Positions 15,758 to 28,700 of a stretch of 64,000 nucleotides of DNA are shown here, piece by piece. The notes beneath the pieces are model-generated. The model saw nothing but the letters and a program-made list of their open reading frames with translations. It ran no database searches and was not told where the DNA came from. A program made the position numbers and the translations under genes. Within the stretch, counting starts at the first letter, position 1. Each line of letters opens with the position of its first letter. Origin of the DNA: Cloeon dipterum (lineage: Eukaryota; Arthropoda; Insecta; Ephemeroptera; Baetidae); the NCBI RefSeq assembly GCF_949628265.1, contig NC_088789.1, forward strand, positions 24,359,883-24,423,882, read 5' to 3'.

Positions 15758-17926
15758 ATGACCATGGACGTTGCACCTTGCCACACTGTCTACGTAAAAA
15801 ACCTGGACGAATCAGTCAAAAAAGAAGGTAAATATTTAGTTCTTCCCTTGTTAAGGACCATAAAATATATTACATTTTTAAAATCTTTGAATTACATTTC
15901 TCCGATAGCAAAAAGTACTAAATTTGATTCAATCAAATTTCGTGACAAGTTGGTAAAATTTTCCATCAATTTTGCAGAGCTGAAGAAGTCCCTGTACTAC
16001 TTATTTTCCCAATTCGGCTACATCATCGATATTGTGGCCCTGAAGACGCCGAAAATGCGAGGCCAGGCGTTCGTAGTATTCCAGGACATCAACAGCGCTT
16101 CAAACTCCATCCGCGGCATGCAAGGATTCCTCTTCTACAAAAAGCCGCTGGTAAGTAAAACATGTTCTCATGCAAACTCTATTTTAATCGGTTGAATGAT
16201 GCAGGTGCTGAGTTATTCTAAAAGAGAAGCAGAGGAAATCACCAGGATGAAGGTGTCTATGCCCTCGAAGAAGTTCCGACAAATGTACGGCGCCGATCAG
16301 GCTGCAGCTCCAGCTCCGACTCCCATCGCCCCTGAACCCACTGATGGGGACACCAATGGAAAGGAAGTTGATATGGATGGTCAGTATTTTTATGAGATGA
16401 ACGCTATTGCTATGAATTTTCTTAATTTTTATGAAAAACAATTTACTCTTGTCTGTTACACAGTTAAATAATGCTTTATGAGGTTATCAAGAGAAATTTG
16501 ATGGTTTTCCCAAATTTCCTTACTTCATTCTTAGCTGAAAAACCGCAGCAAAATGAATCAGTTGCCGGATGTAGGACAGTTTTGACTCATTTTTAGATTA
16601 ATCGCGCTGGTTAATTTTGTTGACGCAATATCTCACCTCCATTTAGTTCAATTTCAAAGTCAAATTATGCCTTGCATTACTGTTGTCAAGCCCAATAGAA
16701 TGAAATTAAAATTTCAGGTCATCAATTAAAGTCAATGGTCATTTTTGGCTAATTTTTAAAATTACATTAGTATTTTATTGCTATCTAAACAAGGTATTTT
16801 CTTTAAAAGCTTTTAATCCCATTAAAAATACTTTTATTAAGTCACATGCAAAACTTTTGTGCAAATTTCAGAGAGGATTTTGGTTACATTTTTAAGAAAT
16901 TTCTCTTTGAACACTACTATACTAATTTTTTGATACCCGGAAAATATTTTTCCTGCCAAATCTCACGTTGTTTTTCAGATTTGCAAAAACTGTAGAAAAT
17001 ATACTTTTAATGAAAGGGCCATTTGGGGGTAGAAGGCAAGCATCTCGACTTACATAATATCCTTGTTCGTTGTCGTTAAAGAAAATCGTTTGGTTTGACT
17101 GTAAAATTGAAATCCATGTGTACACTTAATTTTTGTTTTATTTGGCTATATAATTTACTTTGGTTTTTTTATTCATGATTTTGTACGCCAGAGAAATTAT
17201 TTGGGACTTCCTTCAGGTTCTTTAGAAGCAGCAAAGGCACAAAATTGACTAAGTAGTTGCAATGTACTGTGTTGTTTTGATCAAATTAAAAAGAATGAAA
17301 AGAATTGAGAACTTACAATGAAAATGGTCATCAAAAGTATAATTTTTAAAGACTAATTTTTCTAGGATAAAACTAACAGGAAATAGTGATGTATTGTCAA
17401 AATTCTCCTTGAAAAAAATTTGGTACAATGTCATATTTTTGCAGAAGGTATTTGTGTTAAAATAGGAACAAAATTAATATTAATTGGTGTGCTTGTTTTC
17501 TTGTGCAGATAATATTCACAGGATAACGGAATAAATTAACTGACTAAAATAATTATTCAGTATGAGACTTTTCTAATAGATTAAATACTGACCATTTTAT
17601 TTCAGTTGATGCTCCAACGTCGTCAAAGGTGGCAAACCAAATTCTCTTCCTGAAAAACCTGCCAGAGGAAACCACATCGATGATGCTGTCAATGCTGTTC
17701 AATCAGTAAGTGCTCAGTTTTATATTTTATGTGACCGACTGACCTGAAAAATCACGATACTTGCAGATTCCCTGGCTTCAAAGAAGTTCGACTTGTTCCA
17801 AACAGACACGACATCGCGTTTGTCGAGTTTGAAAGCGAGGGTCAATCAGCCGCTGCCTTGACAGCACTCCAGGGATTCAAAATCACCCCTTCAAATGCTA
17901 TGGAAATAAGTTATGCTAACAAATAA
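15758..17926 (+). CDS. snf: U1A/U2B'' spliceosomal RNA-binding protein (sans fille)
   Basis: The protein binds the stem-loops of U1 and U2 snRNA as a component of both snRNPs in the nucleus. Coding exons: 15758-15827, 15978-16150, 16205-16379, 17606-17705 and 17767-17926, 678 nt in all, giving 225 residues; Drosophila Snf is about 216. RRM1 spans about residues 8-88 with RNP2 TVYVKNL and RNP1 RGQAFVVF, and the KMRGQ loop is intact. A linker rich in Ala, Pro and Thr follows. RRM2 covers about residues 149-225 ([46 protein letters not shown]) and is very close to the family. RRM1 is more divergent than RRM2: the position equivalent to U1A Asn15 is Lys, and the end of RRM1 reads [13 protein letters not shown]. 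The start was chosen because ATG follows an acceptor at 15753; a second ATG two codons later is an alternative. A non-coding first exon ending at 15479 is likely. Confidence 0.92.
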
Positions 17927-17982
17927 GGATAATTCTTTTAATGATTAATTTTCTTGTGTGTAAAATACGAAATAAGAGGAAC

Positions 17983-17988
17983 AATAAA
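17983..17988 (+). terminator. Candidate polyadenylation signal of snf
   Basis: AATAAA lies 56 bases after the snf stop codon. No alternative lies closer. Confidence 0.6.
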
Positions 17989-19845
17989 ACTACTTAAGTC
18001 CTAATTAAATTGATTTATTATCTGGAATTCAGTTGCACAATTTTTACAGCTCTTGAATCTTTTTATGAAAAACACCGGTAGAATAAATGAATCATCCTCT
18101 TTTGTGAAGTATTCGTTTAGCAGTGTCACATTCAAAGGTCATTTATCACCGCGCAGACCAAAACACCTTTTTTACCAGCTCTTAGCCTGAATAATTACCT
18201 TGTACATTCAACTCCGCGGAAAGGTTTTTTATTTTTTGTGTGCATGAGCAGTGGCTGTCAACAGATAACACGCAACGCATGCACTGAAAAATATACAGTT
18301 CGCCAACGTGCAAGAAAACAACAAAACCCGACGACTCTTTCAACCAAGCAAACAGTGACTAGGGAAAAGCGTGAAACAATGCAAGAAATTTAGTGCCAAA
18401 AGTCGAACGAAAATAACACACATTTCAGGCTTATGTAATGCACAATTTTAAAATTTGCTCATTGTCTAGATAAATGTTTGTTTTCCAAACTATCGCAAAT
18501 AGATTTTATTCAAATATTTACTAAACTCATATATTTTAGAATGAAATATTAAAGGGAACTGTAAAGTCTGATATATATATAAATTATAAAAATGTTGCTT
18601 TTTAGAAAGTAATATAAAATAAATAATGAGTTGCATCGTTTTTTAAATCACACCATTGGCATTACCACCAAAATGAACAAGATGTTAATTTTTCCAAGTT
18701 GAAAAGATTTAAAATGAGTGAAAAATCTTAGATGAAAACAAAAACTGTTTAAAAATGTAGAGCTAAAACGAAGACAGTTCTGTTCTTATCAATTGTAACA
18801 AAAACTTTCACACGTGAAAAATGCTCTTTTTGACTGAATGTTAGGAAATTATTTAGGCGCATAATTGTTATGGAGAGGTCATTGGGTGTCCACAGTTCTA
18901 TTTTCAGACTAAACTTTTTCTGCGCTTACAAATGCTCGACCCAATGACCTCTCCTTGGCGCTCGTAACAATTATGCGCCTTAATAATTTCCTCACACTGG
19001 AAAACTGGTAAAAATATTTACTATAGACTAAAAAATTCCCCTAAAAATGAAACCTCAAGGAAAATTTCCGAGCGCGAAGCAAATATTTAACCACTATTTT
19101 TTAGTATGAAATGGCTATATATTAACCGTGCGAAATATATCTCCTTCTAGTGAATTTATTTTCTTATTTCACATCTAAAATGTTGAGCATATTCCGTTCA
19201 AGTTTTTATTCCAAAGATTCCTCTGCGGGAAAGATTGGAGTTTGAACATCGTTTGAATGATTCTACGCAATTATATTTGACACATATTTATGGTTAATTT
19301 TGGATACAAAATCGATCAGTGGCACATTTTTTGACATGCCCGGAAATTTGGCTGCATTCAAACAAATCATATTTTAGAGCGTAAAGTTTAATGAAAATCT
19401 TTTACGTTTCCACATATAACTTTTTTATTGCTTATTTTGATATTTCCAAATAAATTATTTGTAGTTATATAATAGTTGAGAAGATGTGGTCCTTTAAATT
19501 TTGTTAACAGCATAAATAGTTGAGTATAACCCGTCCTAAGTTTATAAATGGACGGGAAAATCTTGGAAAAATCTGTTTCCAAATAGATAATTTAATTTTT
19601 TTAAATTTTGAACCCATTAAAATTTTTTAAATCTCTTGGTAATATTTTTCAAACCTCACTAAATCACTTAAACTGACGAATCGAAAAATTTCTACCACTG
19701 AAATCAACTCAAAATTAACTCTCACCCCATCAATCGCACTTAATAAAACATTTTCCTAGAAAATTCCGGTCTGTTGGCACAAAAAGCAGACAATTGTCAC
19801 CGCGCAAAAAGCATAATTTGAAATAAAAAATTTTGATTTACACAT
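17989..19845. other. Intergenic DNA between snf and the first SLC5 gene
   Basis: AT-rich with no recognisable gene. Apart from the hairpin listed separately, nothing stands out. Confidence 0.6.
18844..18991. repeat. Long imperfect hairpin (MITE-like)
   Basis: The left arm (about 18844-18887: GGAAATTATTTAGGCGCATA through GAGAGGTCATTGGGT) is repeated inverted at 18939-18991 (ACCCAATGACCTCTC through ATGCGCCTTAATAATTTCC). The arms are about 45-50 bp with a loop of about 50 bp. There is no coding content. It could be a solo MITE or a hairpin RNA source. Confidence 0.6.
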
Positions 19846-20200
19846 ATGGCATATAGGTCATTATTTTACTGCCCCCGGAGCGTCAATAATGAGGCTATTA
19901 GAAGAAAGAGGCGCTCATTGAGCGTGAGTGCGGCAGATTTCCATCAGCATAACGCATTACAGAGTTCACTCAACGGGAGAGCGGTTAAGAATCGAGAGAA
20001 ATGGTGCAAGAGCACACACAAGGCGCCTATTATCGTCGTCATCAAGTGTGAGCGCCCAATTGCCACACAAACGCGTCCTCCTCGGCCACCCGAATGCTCG
20101 GCAGTCCTTCTTGCGGTGCCTGATTGGGGACACCGCGCTCTTTGGGTCACTGTCAACAGCCGACACTCCACATAACAACCGACGAACGCCGGTCCACCAT
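19846..20200 (+). promoter_or_regulatory. Candidate promoter and non-coding first exon of SLC5 gene 1
   Basis: This CpG-rich block stands out from AT-rich surroundings and ends in a good donor (CCACCAT followed by GTGAGTTTG at 20201). Overlapping ORFs on both strands here have no family match. It lies 2.4 kb upstream of the first coding exon, which opens after a possible acceptor at 22606. I infer a 5' UTR exon; the sequence cannot prove it. Confidence 0.35.
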
Positions 20201-22634
20201 GTGAGTTTGATCGATCGATGCGGCAATCATTCCTTTGCTTATTAAAATTTATAGGATATGTGGCCATTCTTTTTACAGTTAACCCAGAGAAACTTGAAAA
20301 ATAATTTATTTCTAGTGGACATTTTGATTTAATCTACAATAAACAATTCTTTTTTAATAGTTATGATTTTATTTAATCTTTGTTTATAAAACATTAAAAT
20401 TTTCACTCCTGATTTTTTTATGAAAAGTTCAAAATTTTTACTATAAATAAATTCTCATTTGTCTCAATGTTGAAAAATAGTTATATTTATTTGTTAATCA
20501 TTTATTATGAAGTAATTTAAAACAACGGGGAAGGAATTGAAAATTGTAAATTAATCTTTCTTTCTATTCGAGGATGCAATTATACACAGAGGCGAGATGG
20601 CATATCGTGTAAACTACAGAGTCCAATCGATGAGAATAATCTAATTTTGCTCCCCTTGCAAAAATGGAGGATATTCTTGTTTCCTCATTAGTAGCACACA
20701 GCGGTATTTATTGTGAACGCAAGCGCATAAATTTGCAACTCATCGATATAATTAAAAAGTGCTACGATGAGTTTATTGCGAGATAAAAGCTCTATTAATG
20801 GGAGAAGATAATACTGAATACAATCGAATGATTTTAAAAAAAGTGAGTGATGTTTTATAATTAGAACACACTATAAAAAACTCGTACTTCTTGTGGATGA
20901 GTGGAGCTGTGTGTGGACTTTAGACGATTAAGATTTTTTCAAACCTTCTTTTGTCATAGAAACGTCAGACGATCACAAATCAATCGAATATCTAACAATA
21001 AAAACGCAATTTAATTAATCATATTAAACATGCCATTTTTTAATCTTTGAAATAGGTTTAATTGAAAATAAATATATGATATTTTTTCAAGTTTTGACAG
21101 TTAAATGAAACATATTCATTTCACATCTTATTACAAATTAATTTTTTAATATCAGGTATTGGAATGAATTGATGTATGATAAAAATGCAATGCGCATCTT
21201 GATAAACGCAGCATTTAAGATTACAATAATTTTAAAATTCATTTACAGATCCAAATGACTATTATTAATATATGGCTTCATAATATTTCTTGCCGCCCAG
21301 TTAATTTTAAAATGTGGGCAGAATATGGTCAGCAAATTTAAAAAAGTAACACTGCTACTATTTTCATGAAGCTTAAAAATGATCTAAATTTCTTTCCAAC
21401 TATAGATTTTTAATATTTTCCATAAAATTTTAATATTATCTACAAATGGAATTTATTTGCATTATTGAAGGGATCGCCACCTAATGGCGGTAACCTTTAA
21501 CCTGAGTTTACCCTGATAGATAGAAATATAAAGTCTCAAGATGAAATTAGATATTTCTCTAAGATTGCACAGCCAGAAAATTGAAACGTAATTAAAAAAT
21601 TAAATGGAAATCGAGAGAGACTATAATATCAAAATTGGTTCCGCACCGGTGAAGCGTGGGATTGGCCGAAATTTCAATACCAACATGGAACAATCAATTT
21701 TATTAATATAATTTTCTCATTCTTCATTAAACTTGATTAATTCAGGGTGACAACCGAAAATTATTTGAATTTTTGGATGCAATAAGCAGTTGATTCCTCT
21801 CCTCGAGATCTGTCCAACAGTGAATATGAAATCTTTTAGGGAAACTCTTTGCTGAGAAATAAAATCAGACTTAAAGTGGAATGATACTGGGCAACAATTG
21901 AAAATTATTTGAATTGTTGGATGCCATAAACAATTGATCGATAAAAAATTTGTTCAACAATTTGCAACAATAAAAAAGGACCTTCCTACAATAAAAATTC
22001 AAATTTAGCCAATTTCCTCCAAAATTTAGTGCTTGAACATATTTTCTTGGCATATTCCGATTCCTCTCGTCGAGATCTGTCCAACGGTGTATGCCACTTA
22101 TTGGGGAAACTCTTGATTTTGAAATAAAATTGAATTTCAAGTAAGGAGACAGCCATTACCATTTGAAAAGCACGCTAACTTTCCAGCCAATTTTCTCACA
22201 AAATTACAGCGCTCCTTAGGTTAATTTAGGCTTTAACTGAATCCTAAGGGACGAGTTTATGCATTGGCAACAAGCATTTTCCAGGCTTTTCCAGTATCAT
22301 TCCTCTTTCTACAGTCCTTACAATTTGAAAAGCGTGCAAACTTTGCAGCCAATTTTCCCAAAAATTTACAGTTAATTTACTTTAGGTCAATTTTAACTTG
22401 AACTGAATCCTATGGGATGAGTTCATGTATTGACAACAAAGATTTTGCAGTATCAATCCTCTTTAAATTTTTGAATTTTGAATCAATTTCGTGTGGCCAA
22501 TTTTAGGGAAAAAATATTGCAATACATCATTTTATATTCAAAACATTTTGATAATCTTCATTCTAAATTTAACAAATAATTTTGAAATTATTCAATCAAT
22601 TTGAAGGGAAGGCGAGCACAGCGTTCTAGCCACG
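20201..22634. other. Presumed first intron or upstream region of SLC5 gene 1
   Basis: AT-rich. It holds the nested repeat at 21745-22467 and no other recognisable feature. Confidence 0.5.
21745..22467 (-). repeat. Nested pair of family B elements
   Basis: A full element (21873-22307, minus orientation) sits inside another copy. The outer copy runs 21745-21872, breaks off after GAAATAAAATCAGACTTAAAG, and resumes at about 22308 with ACAGTCCTTACAATTTGAAAAGCG. The same two stretches are contiguous in intact copies. The inner element starts AAAGTGGAATGATACTGG and ends CCAGTATCATTCCTCTTT, an inverted-repeat pair. The other copies are at 37950-38391, 52972-53412 and 61395-61804. Confidence 0.75.
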
Positions 22635-25600
22635 ATGGCCCCAACAATGCCAGGATTCGCTGCGAAGGAGATGTCATTGCTCGACTACTCAATATTCTGC
22701 GCGCTGATGCTGGTCTCGACCCTAATTGGCGTCTACTTCGCCTTCTTCGCCAAACAAAAGCAGGACAACACAGCCGAGTACCTGATGGGCGGCAAAAACA
22801 TGGCCATATTTCCGATCACAATGTCCCTCATCGCGAGGTAATCAAATTATTTGTGCTGCACGCGCCGGCCGCTCGCCACGATGTAAAATAGTAATTGTAT
22901 TACACTCTCGCATTGGACAGCACACAAAAGGGCAATTTCGTGTTTAGGCGGCGCTCGCATAATTGAGTCATACTCTGCGTTTGTTTGCGTATGAATATAG
23001 TCGGCCATGATTTTACTATAGGTTCATTATTTTAGCTCAAAATTGCTTGTACATGCAACAAAACTTCTAAATTTCAGTTATTTAAAACTCCATTTTTAAA
23101 TCAAGGAGAAGTTGATTGTTCAAAAATAATCTGCAAGGTAAAATTATTTAATTTTTGTAATATTTTTTAGCAAGGAAACTCCAAGATGATAAGAAAACCT
23201 GCATTGCCTTAATTTAAAACACTTTTGTGATTTTAACAATGAATCAGTAATCACCCGAATCTCCTGAAGATTTTTTTTTTAATCCAGCGCATTTTCATCT
23301 AATATCAAAACAGTGCAAAAAATGTTTTTAAATAGTAAATTACAGGAAAACCCCCTTGAATTTGTCAAGAAAAAGCGAATTACGACCTTTGAAATAGTTC
23401 GTTTTTTTATTTAAAAAAATTCTAACAAAAAATGGCCAGAAAAGCATTCCGTCCTGGTCCCGGCAAAATTGCGTAACTTTCAACAACCAAACGCGAATTT
23501 CCTTGTTGCAAGAAAAGGTCAACAATCAATTCAACAATGAATATTTGGGTGTTTGTTGAACGTTGCGCAATTTTGCCGGGACCAGGACGATTCCAAATAA
23601 ATATAATCTTGAGTTTATATGGCATAAGTTTAAGTACCGCAATAAAGCCGGAATGTCTCGGAGAAAATTAAAAACGCGTTGTGCCGAAATTCTGGCGCCT
23701 CTCGCCGAGGGCGAGAAAAATGAGAAAGAAACGGAAAAGCACGTATCGCAATAAGAGAGCAGATTATCTGACAGATAAACAACTTCTTCGCCGGCACACT
23801 CCTAACTTTCATCGTACTCAGGAGCAGGAGCAGAGCTTGCGAGCAAGAACCTAGATTATGACGAGGAAATGAACGTGCGGGCACCCAATATATTTTCCAT
23901 TTCCACTCTCTCCGCGTCGTTCGCACGTACTCGTGAAAATGAGGTTTTCACGGTTCCACGAGCAGTCTATATTGTCAATGACTGTAAGGCTTCAATAAAA
24001 AAATCACATACTGAAAGATTGATTTAACACAATAGAGACACCCTGCTCAATCTGCTCATGATTTTTCCAGTAAATTTTTATTACTGCCTGTCAAACCCTC
24101 ACTTTTATTTCCAGTCTGAACGCAAAGATGTAATAAAGCTTGAGTTACAAAATAATGTTGAGAATGGAATCAAATTTAATTATTATTTGATATCCTATAT
24201 GAATATTTTAATTTTATTTATAGGCTTATTTTTAAGCTTTAAAAATAAATTACTAAAAAGGATTTGAAAATTTTCATTTTGCTTGTACGGTCAGGAGTAA
24301 AATTTAAACAAATTCTTTATATTTAACACTAACCTAATCAATTATTGCGGTAGTGACCCATGAAGGCTGATGCGATATTGATTTTCTTGACTTTCAAGTT
24401 GAAATTAAAAGCAATTTCCTCATTATTCTATTCCTAGTCCATGAATTAGGGCTGCAACCTAGGAGAGAAATATAAAAAATAGCCTAATAAATAAATACAA
24501 ATCATTGTTATTCATATCTTTGCGTACTTTCATTAAAATTTCCGACTTCTGACCGTTCCGGTTCCCCCTTAAGAATTTTCTCATTTTTCTTAGCGTTTAA
24601 TTTCATTGATTCCCGCGTGGAAATCTCAGATTAGAATAGCTTTAATTACCAACATCATATTTTTTAAATTTTTCGTGAAACATTTTCAGCTACATTTCAG
24701 GGGTGTCCATGTTGGGAGTGCCAGCCGAAATTTATACTTATGGCACGCAATATGCAGCCGTCCTCATCTCAGAAGCTTTAGTCTGCTTCGTGACTGCCTT
24801 CGTCTTCATGCCAGTTTTCTACAAACTCCAGCTCTATTCATCTTTTGAGGTAACAAAATACCAAAGTCAATGACTTACGCCATGCTCTATTCAAAATTTT
24901 ATTTTAAAATGAAATTCTCGATTTATTGGACTTTTTTAAAATCATCATTTTTTTGTGATGGATTTTTGCCGTTGCAGTTTAACAGGTAAGATGTTGTCTC
25001 CCAGGTTAGTCTGAAATCTATGAAACGAATGCATTTTTGGCAGGAAAGTCCATATTTAGGACTGACTAATATTAATTTTTTGTTTTACAAAAGTTGTTTT
25101 ATGGTTTTTCGTGCTAGTTTAGGTTTTAATTAATATAATTTTCAACAGAAATTTTATTTTATTTCAATCATTATTTATCAATTATTATTCGAGACTATCA
25201 AACCCATCCATAACCTTTAAATTTCATATTTCAATTGAAATATAAGATTTTACACATCTCGAGGCTTTTAATTATTGACAGTTTGAAAGAAAAATATAAT
25301 TCAATCCCTAATCCAATATGTAGATTTAGGTAGTTGTTATAAGAAATCGTTATTTTGATCCGGATTCCACGATTCAAAGTGATACCATATAGAAACTAGA
25401 AGGCACAAAAGATAAATTCTAACAAACTAAAAAAATTGCCTTTTTTATTTTAGTGTTTTCAAGTGGCTACATTGTCATAATCAGTCCAGTTTCTCCTCTT
25501 AGTTGAAATGATATTACCTCTGCTAAGCACTTAACAATAGTCTGAGCTAAAAGCATGTCGGTTTAATGATTTCCACAGTACCTGCTGCTGCGTTTTGACA

Positions 25601-25670
25601 GTTCGGTGCGGCTGCTGTTGTCAGTCCTCTACTGCATCATGTCGGTAAGACACACAAGAACATCCCGTTC

Positions 25671-25734
<64 letters not shown>

Positions 25735-28700
25735 TTCTGCAGCTCGTTCAATATTCTCTTTTCCACGTCGCAGGTGTGCAATGCGTACTCGTGAATAACG
25801 TGTGTTCGTGTTGTTTAATTAATTTCGTGCTGCTCTCTGCCGCGGGTACACGCGGAGTATTTTCATTAATTAATGAATTACTACAGAGAGAAGCAGCAGT
25901 AGCAGCCTCCCCGTTGCCAACTGCCTGATTAAAATGGCTGCTTTTATTTATAAATATATTTTTTCATTTTCGACTCTTTACAGCCATATTTATTAACAAA
26001 CATGATGCCGATGCCAAAAACAGCATGCGTTGCTATTTGAGAGGTTGACAGGTTTAATTTTACATCAGGGGACACAGTGTGATATAACTTTTTTTTAATG
26101 GGATGAGTGCATTTTTAGAGTTTTTTTTTTACCAAAAAACCTCTGCTCACAATCAGCTAGGAGCTCACTGGGTCCCAATAACATCGCCGAGCGAATAACA
26201 TGGGACATGGGCCCGAATGACCGCAGAGGAGCTTGGGTCCTTTCTTGGCCACCGATTGAAACGTCAGATAGTTGTCCTGAGTTTGCTAAAAAGGTGGCAA
26301 ACCAGCAACGGTGGGCCTCCCAGTCTCCGCATGATAGTTTTTCGAGAAATTTGGAGTCTTATATTCGCTTTTTAAATCTCTGACAATGGGCAGTCAGAAG
26401 GAACAGTTCACCTAAACTTTCGCCTGTCTCGCACTCTTGGAATGCCTCAACGATGCGAGCTAACGAGCTGGTTAAAATCTAGTTAATGCGAAATTTAAAC
26501 AAAAATCGCACAATTTTTGACAAAATTAAGTTTAACTTAATTAATTAATATAAGAATCTGGTTAATATGTGACTGCAGCATTTGATTATTTCTTGTTTCT
26601 TGAGCTTGGCTTGTGGCTGATTTTCTGCGAGGAAAATTTAAAAGTGATAAAACTCTCTTGATTACCATCAGTAGGCAGATCATTCTCAACTGGAAATGAT
26701 AAAATAAAAATTAATTTAAAATTAGATTTTACAATGGCTGCTCCCATATTTGGGCAGATAAATAATTGGCACACGTGTTTCCAAATCACGCATACATTTG
26801 AATTCTAATCCATTGAATTTCAATGTAAAAAATGTATGAAACGTTCAATAATTTATTTTTGAGCCGCGTCATACTAAAATAAAAAGCTTCAAATTTTTGG
26901 CAGCAGCAGTTAGGGAAAATTGCAGCAGTTCTGATTCTTATAGATGAAATAATAATAAATTTGTTTTACCACAGCGATCATACAAAAATTGATCTATTTG
27001 CAATTTTGATAAATTTTTAATTGTTTCCGTTGTTTGAAAATATTATGTTTTTTTATCACTTTTAGTCAAACCTTTACTGTGGGGTAATTTACACAAGTGC
27101 CATTGTGTTTCTTTCGACTGATTTGTGGGACTAAAACAGCGCTTTGTAAAACGTATTACAATTTACAAATCCATCACCAAAATTATCAAATATGAAAAAT
27201 TAAAATTCACTATACCGAACCTATATTAATGTTTTAATTATAAATAGCCTGATGAGTGATGATGTTTTAAATATGCCTTTCGTCTTAGCAATTTTATCTG
27301 AATTTTTGTCGCAAAATCAGTTTGCGTTTTTAATTTACTCTATTATCATCAATTTTTATAATTTTAATTCTAGAATTATATTCACATCAGATTTTAATCC
27401 CAAAAAATAAAATAGTCAAAATTATATTTTTTAACTCAAAATATTAACTACTGTAGTAGTAATTTAAGGCTTTCAAAAACTGTCTAAAGAATTGCTGATA
27501 TAATTATCCTTACAGCTAAATCTAGCGTGAATAAACCTTCCTGCTTTAATGCAGAACTTTAACGTCAATATTTGCAGAGGCGAGCAATAAAATGCAATGC
27601 AGTGGAACAATATTGGCCACCGGCAGCACAGCAGCTTTGAAAGCAAGCGCGCCGCCGCCTCCTATAGACACATATAAATATGCACTCAAACACTTGTGTG
27701 CTCGGAATATCAAATTGAAACTGTGTGCAAGGTGCGGTGTGTGTGTGTGTGTGTGTGTGTGTGCATGCCTGCTGTTTATTTTTACGGCCGGCTGCTCGAG
27801 TTTCAATCGATCGAGTTTTTTGCGTTACTCGCTAAAGGGCATTAGGCGCACAAAACTTTTTACTCGTGCCAATGAAACGCACTCGGCAAGCAATTCAAAA
27901 CACAGTGTGGCTTTATCGCGTTTGATGTGACTCTTTGCGCGTCTTTGTCGGGCCGGGCACGATAATGATTGAAGCCCCGCACTCGCATTGCGCACTGACT
28001 GAGCACAATGCACGCGCGTTTGATGTCCGAACAATATGTAGATCACAAAAACGGCGGCTTCATAAAAGATTGATTGGCGGCGCAGTAATTAAACTGCACA
28101 ATGCTTACGTGTGTGTTTTGTTGCTCGCGTGTATATGCGCTCATTGCGCTTCGTTGTTGGAATAATTGCTCTTTGTTGTCATGTAGTCTTCCTAACTGAT
28201 GATATAACTTCATTGCACCGCGTGCATCAATAATCACATATTATGTTGAGCAATCAGAATTCACGGTTCCAATTTCTGCATCCGTTCTGTAGAGTTCGCT
28301 TCGAATAATTCAGTGGATTGAAATAGAGAAACTAATTTTTTTTTTAATCGTTCTCAATAATTAAATACAATATTTGATATCATTGTTATTATTTAAAAAA
28401 GTGCAATAATTACATAACGACCGGAAAGTGGTCAAATTTCAGAATTTGCCAAGAAAAAAAATTAAATGGTTCGTCAATGTTTTTTTGCTTCTTTTCGGTT
28501 CCTTTTGTTGCGATCCATCCACAGGTGTACGAATTATGACGCAAATTTCCCTTCATGCGACACAAGTCGTGATTTTCAATTTGACTCCATTTAGTATCAC
28601 TTCAATTGAATAAGCGATTTCAGATTTAGACAAGCTAGAATGATCACTTTACGAAGGACACTTATTTAAAGTAAAATCTATCTAAAATTCAAATGAGTAC

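Noticed and set aside
26586..26789. Minus-strand ORF with an acceptor-like border (possible nested-gene exon)
   Set aside because: No matching donor exon upstream on the minus strand, no recognisable protein family, and chance AG/pyrimidine borders are common here.
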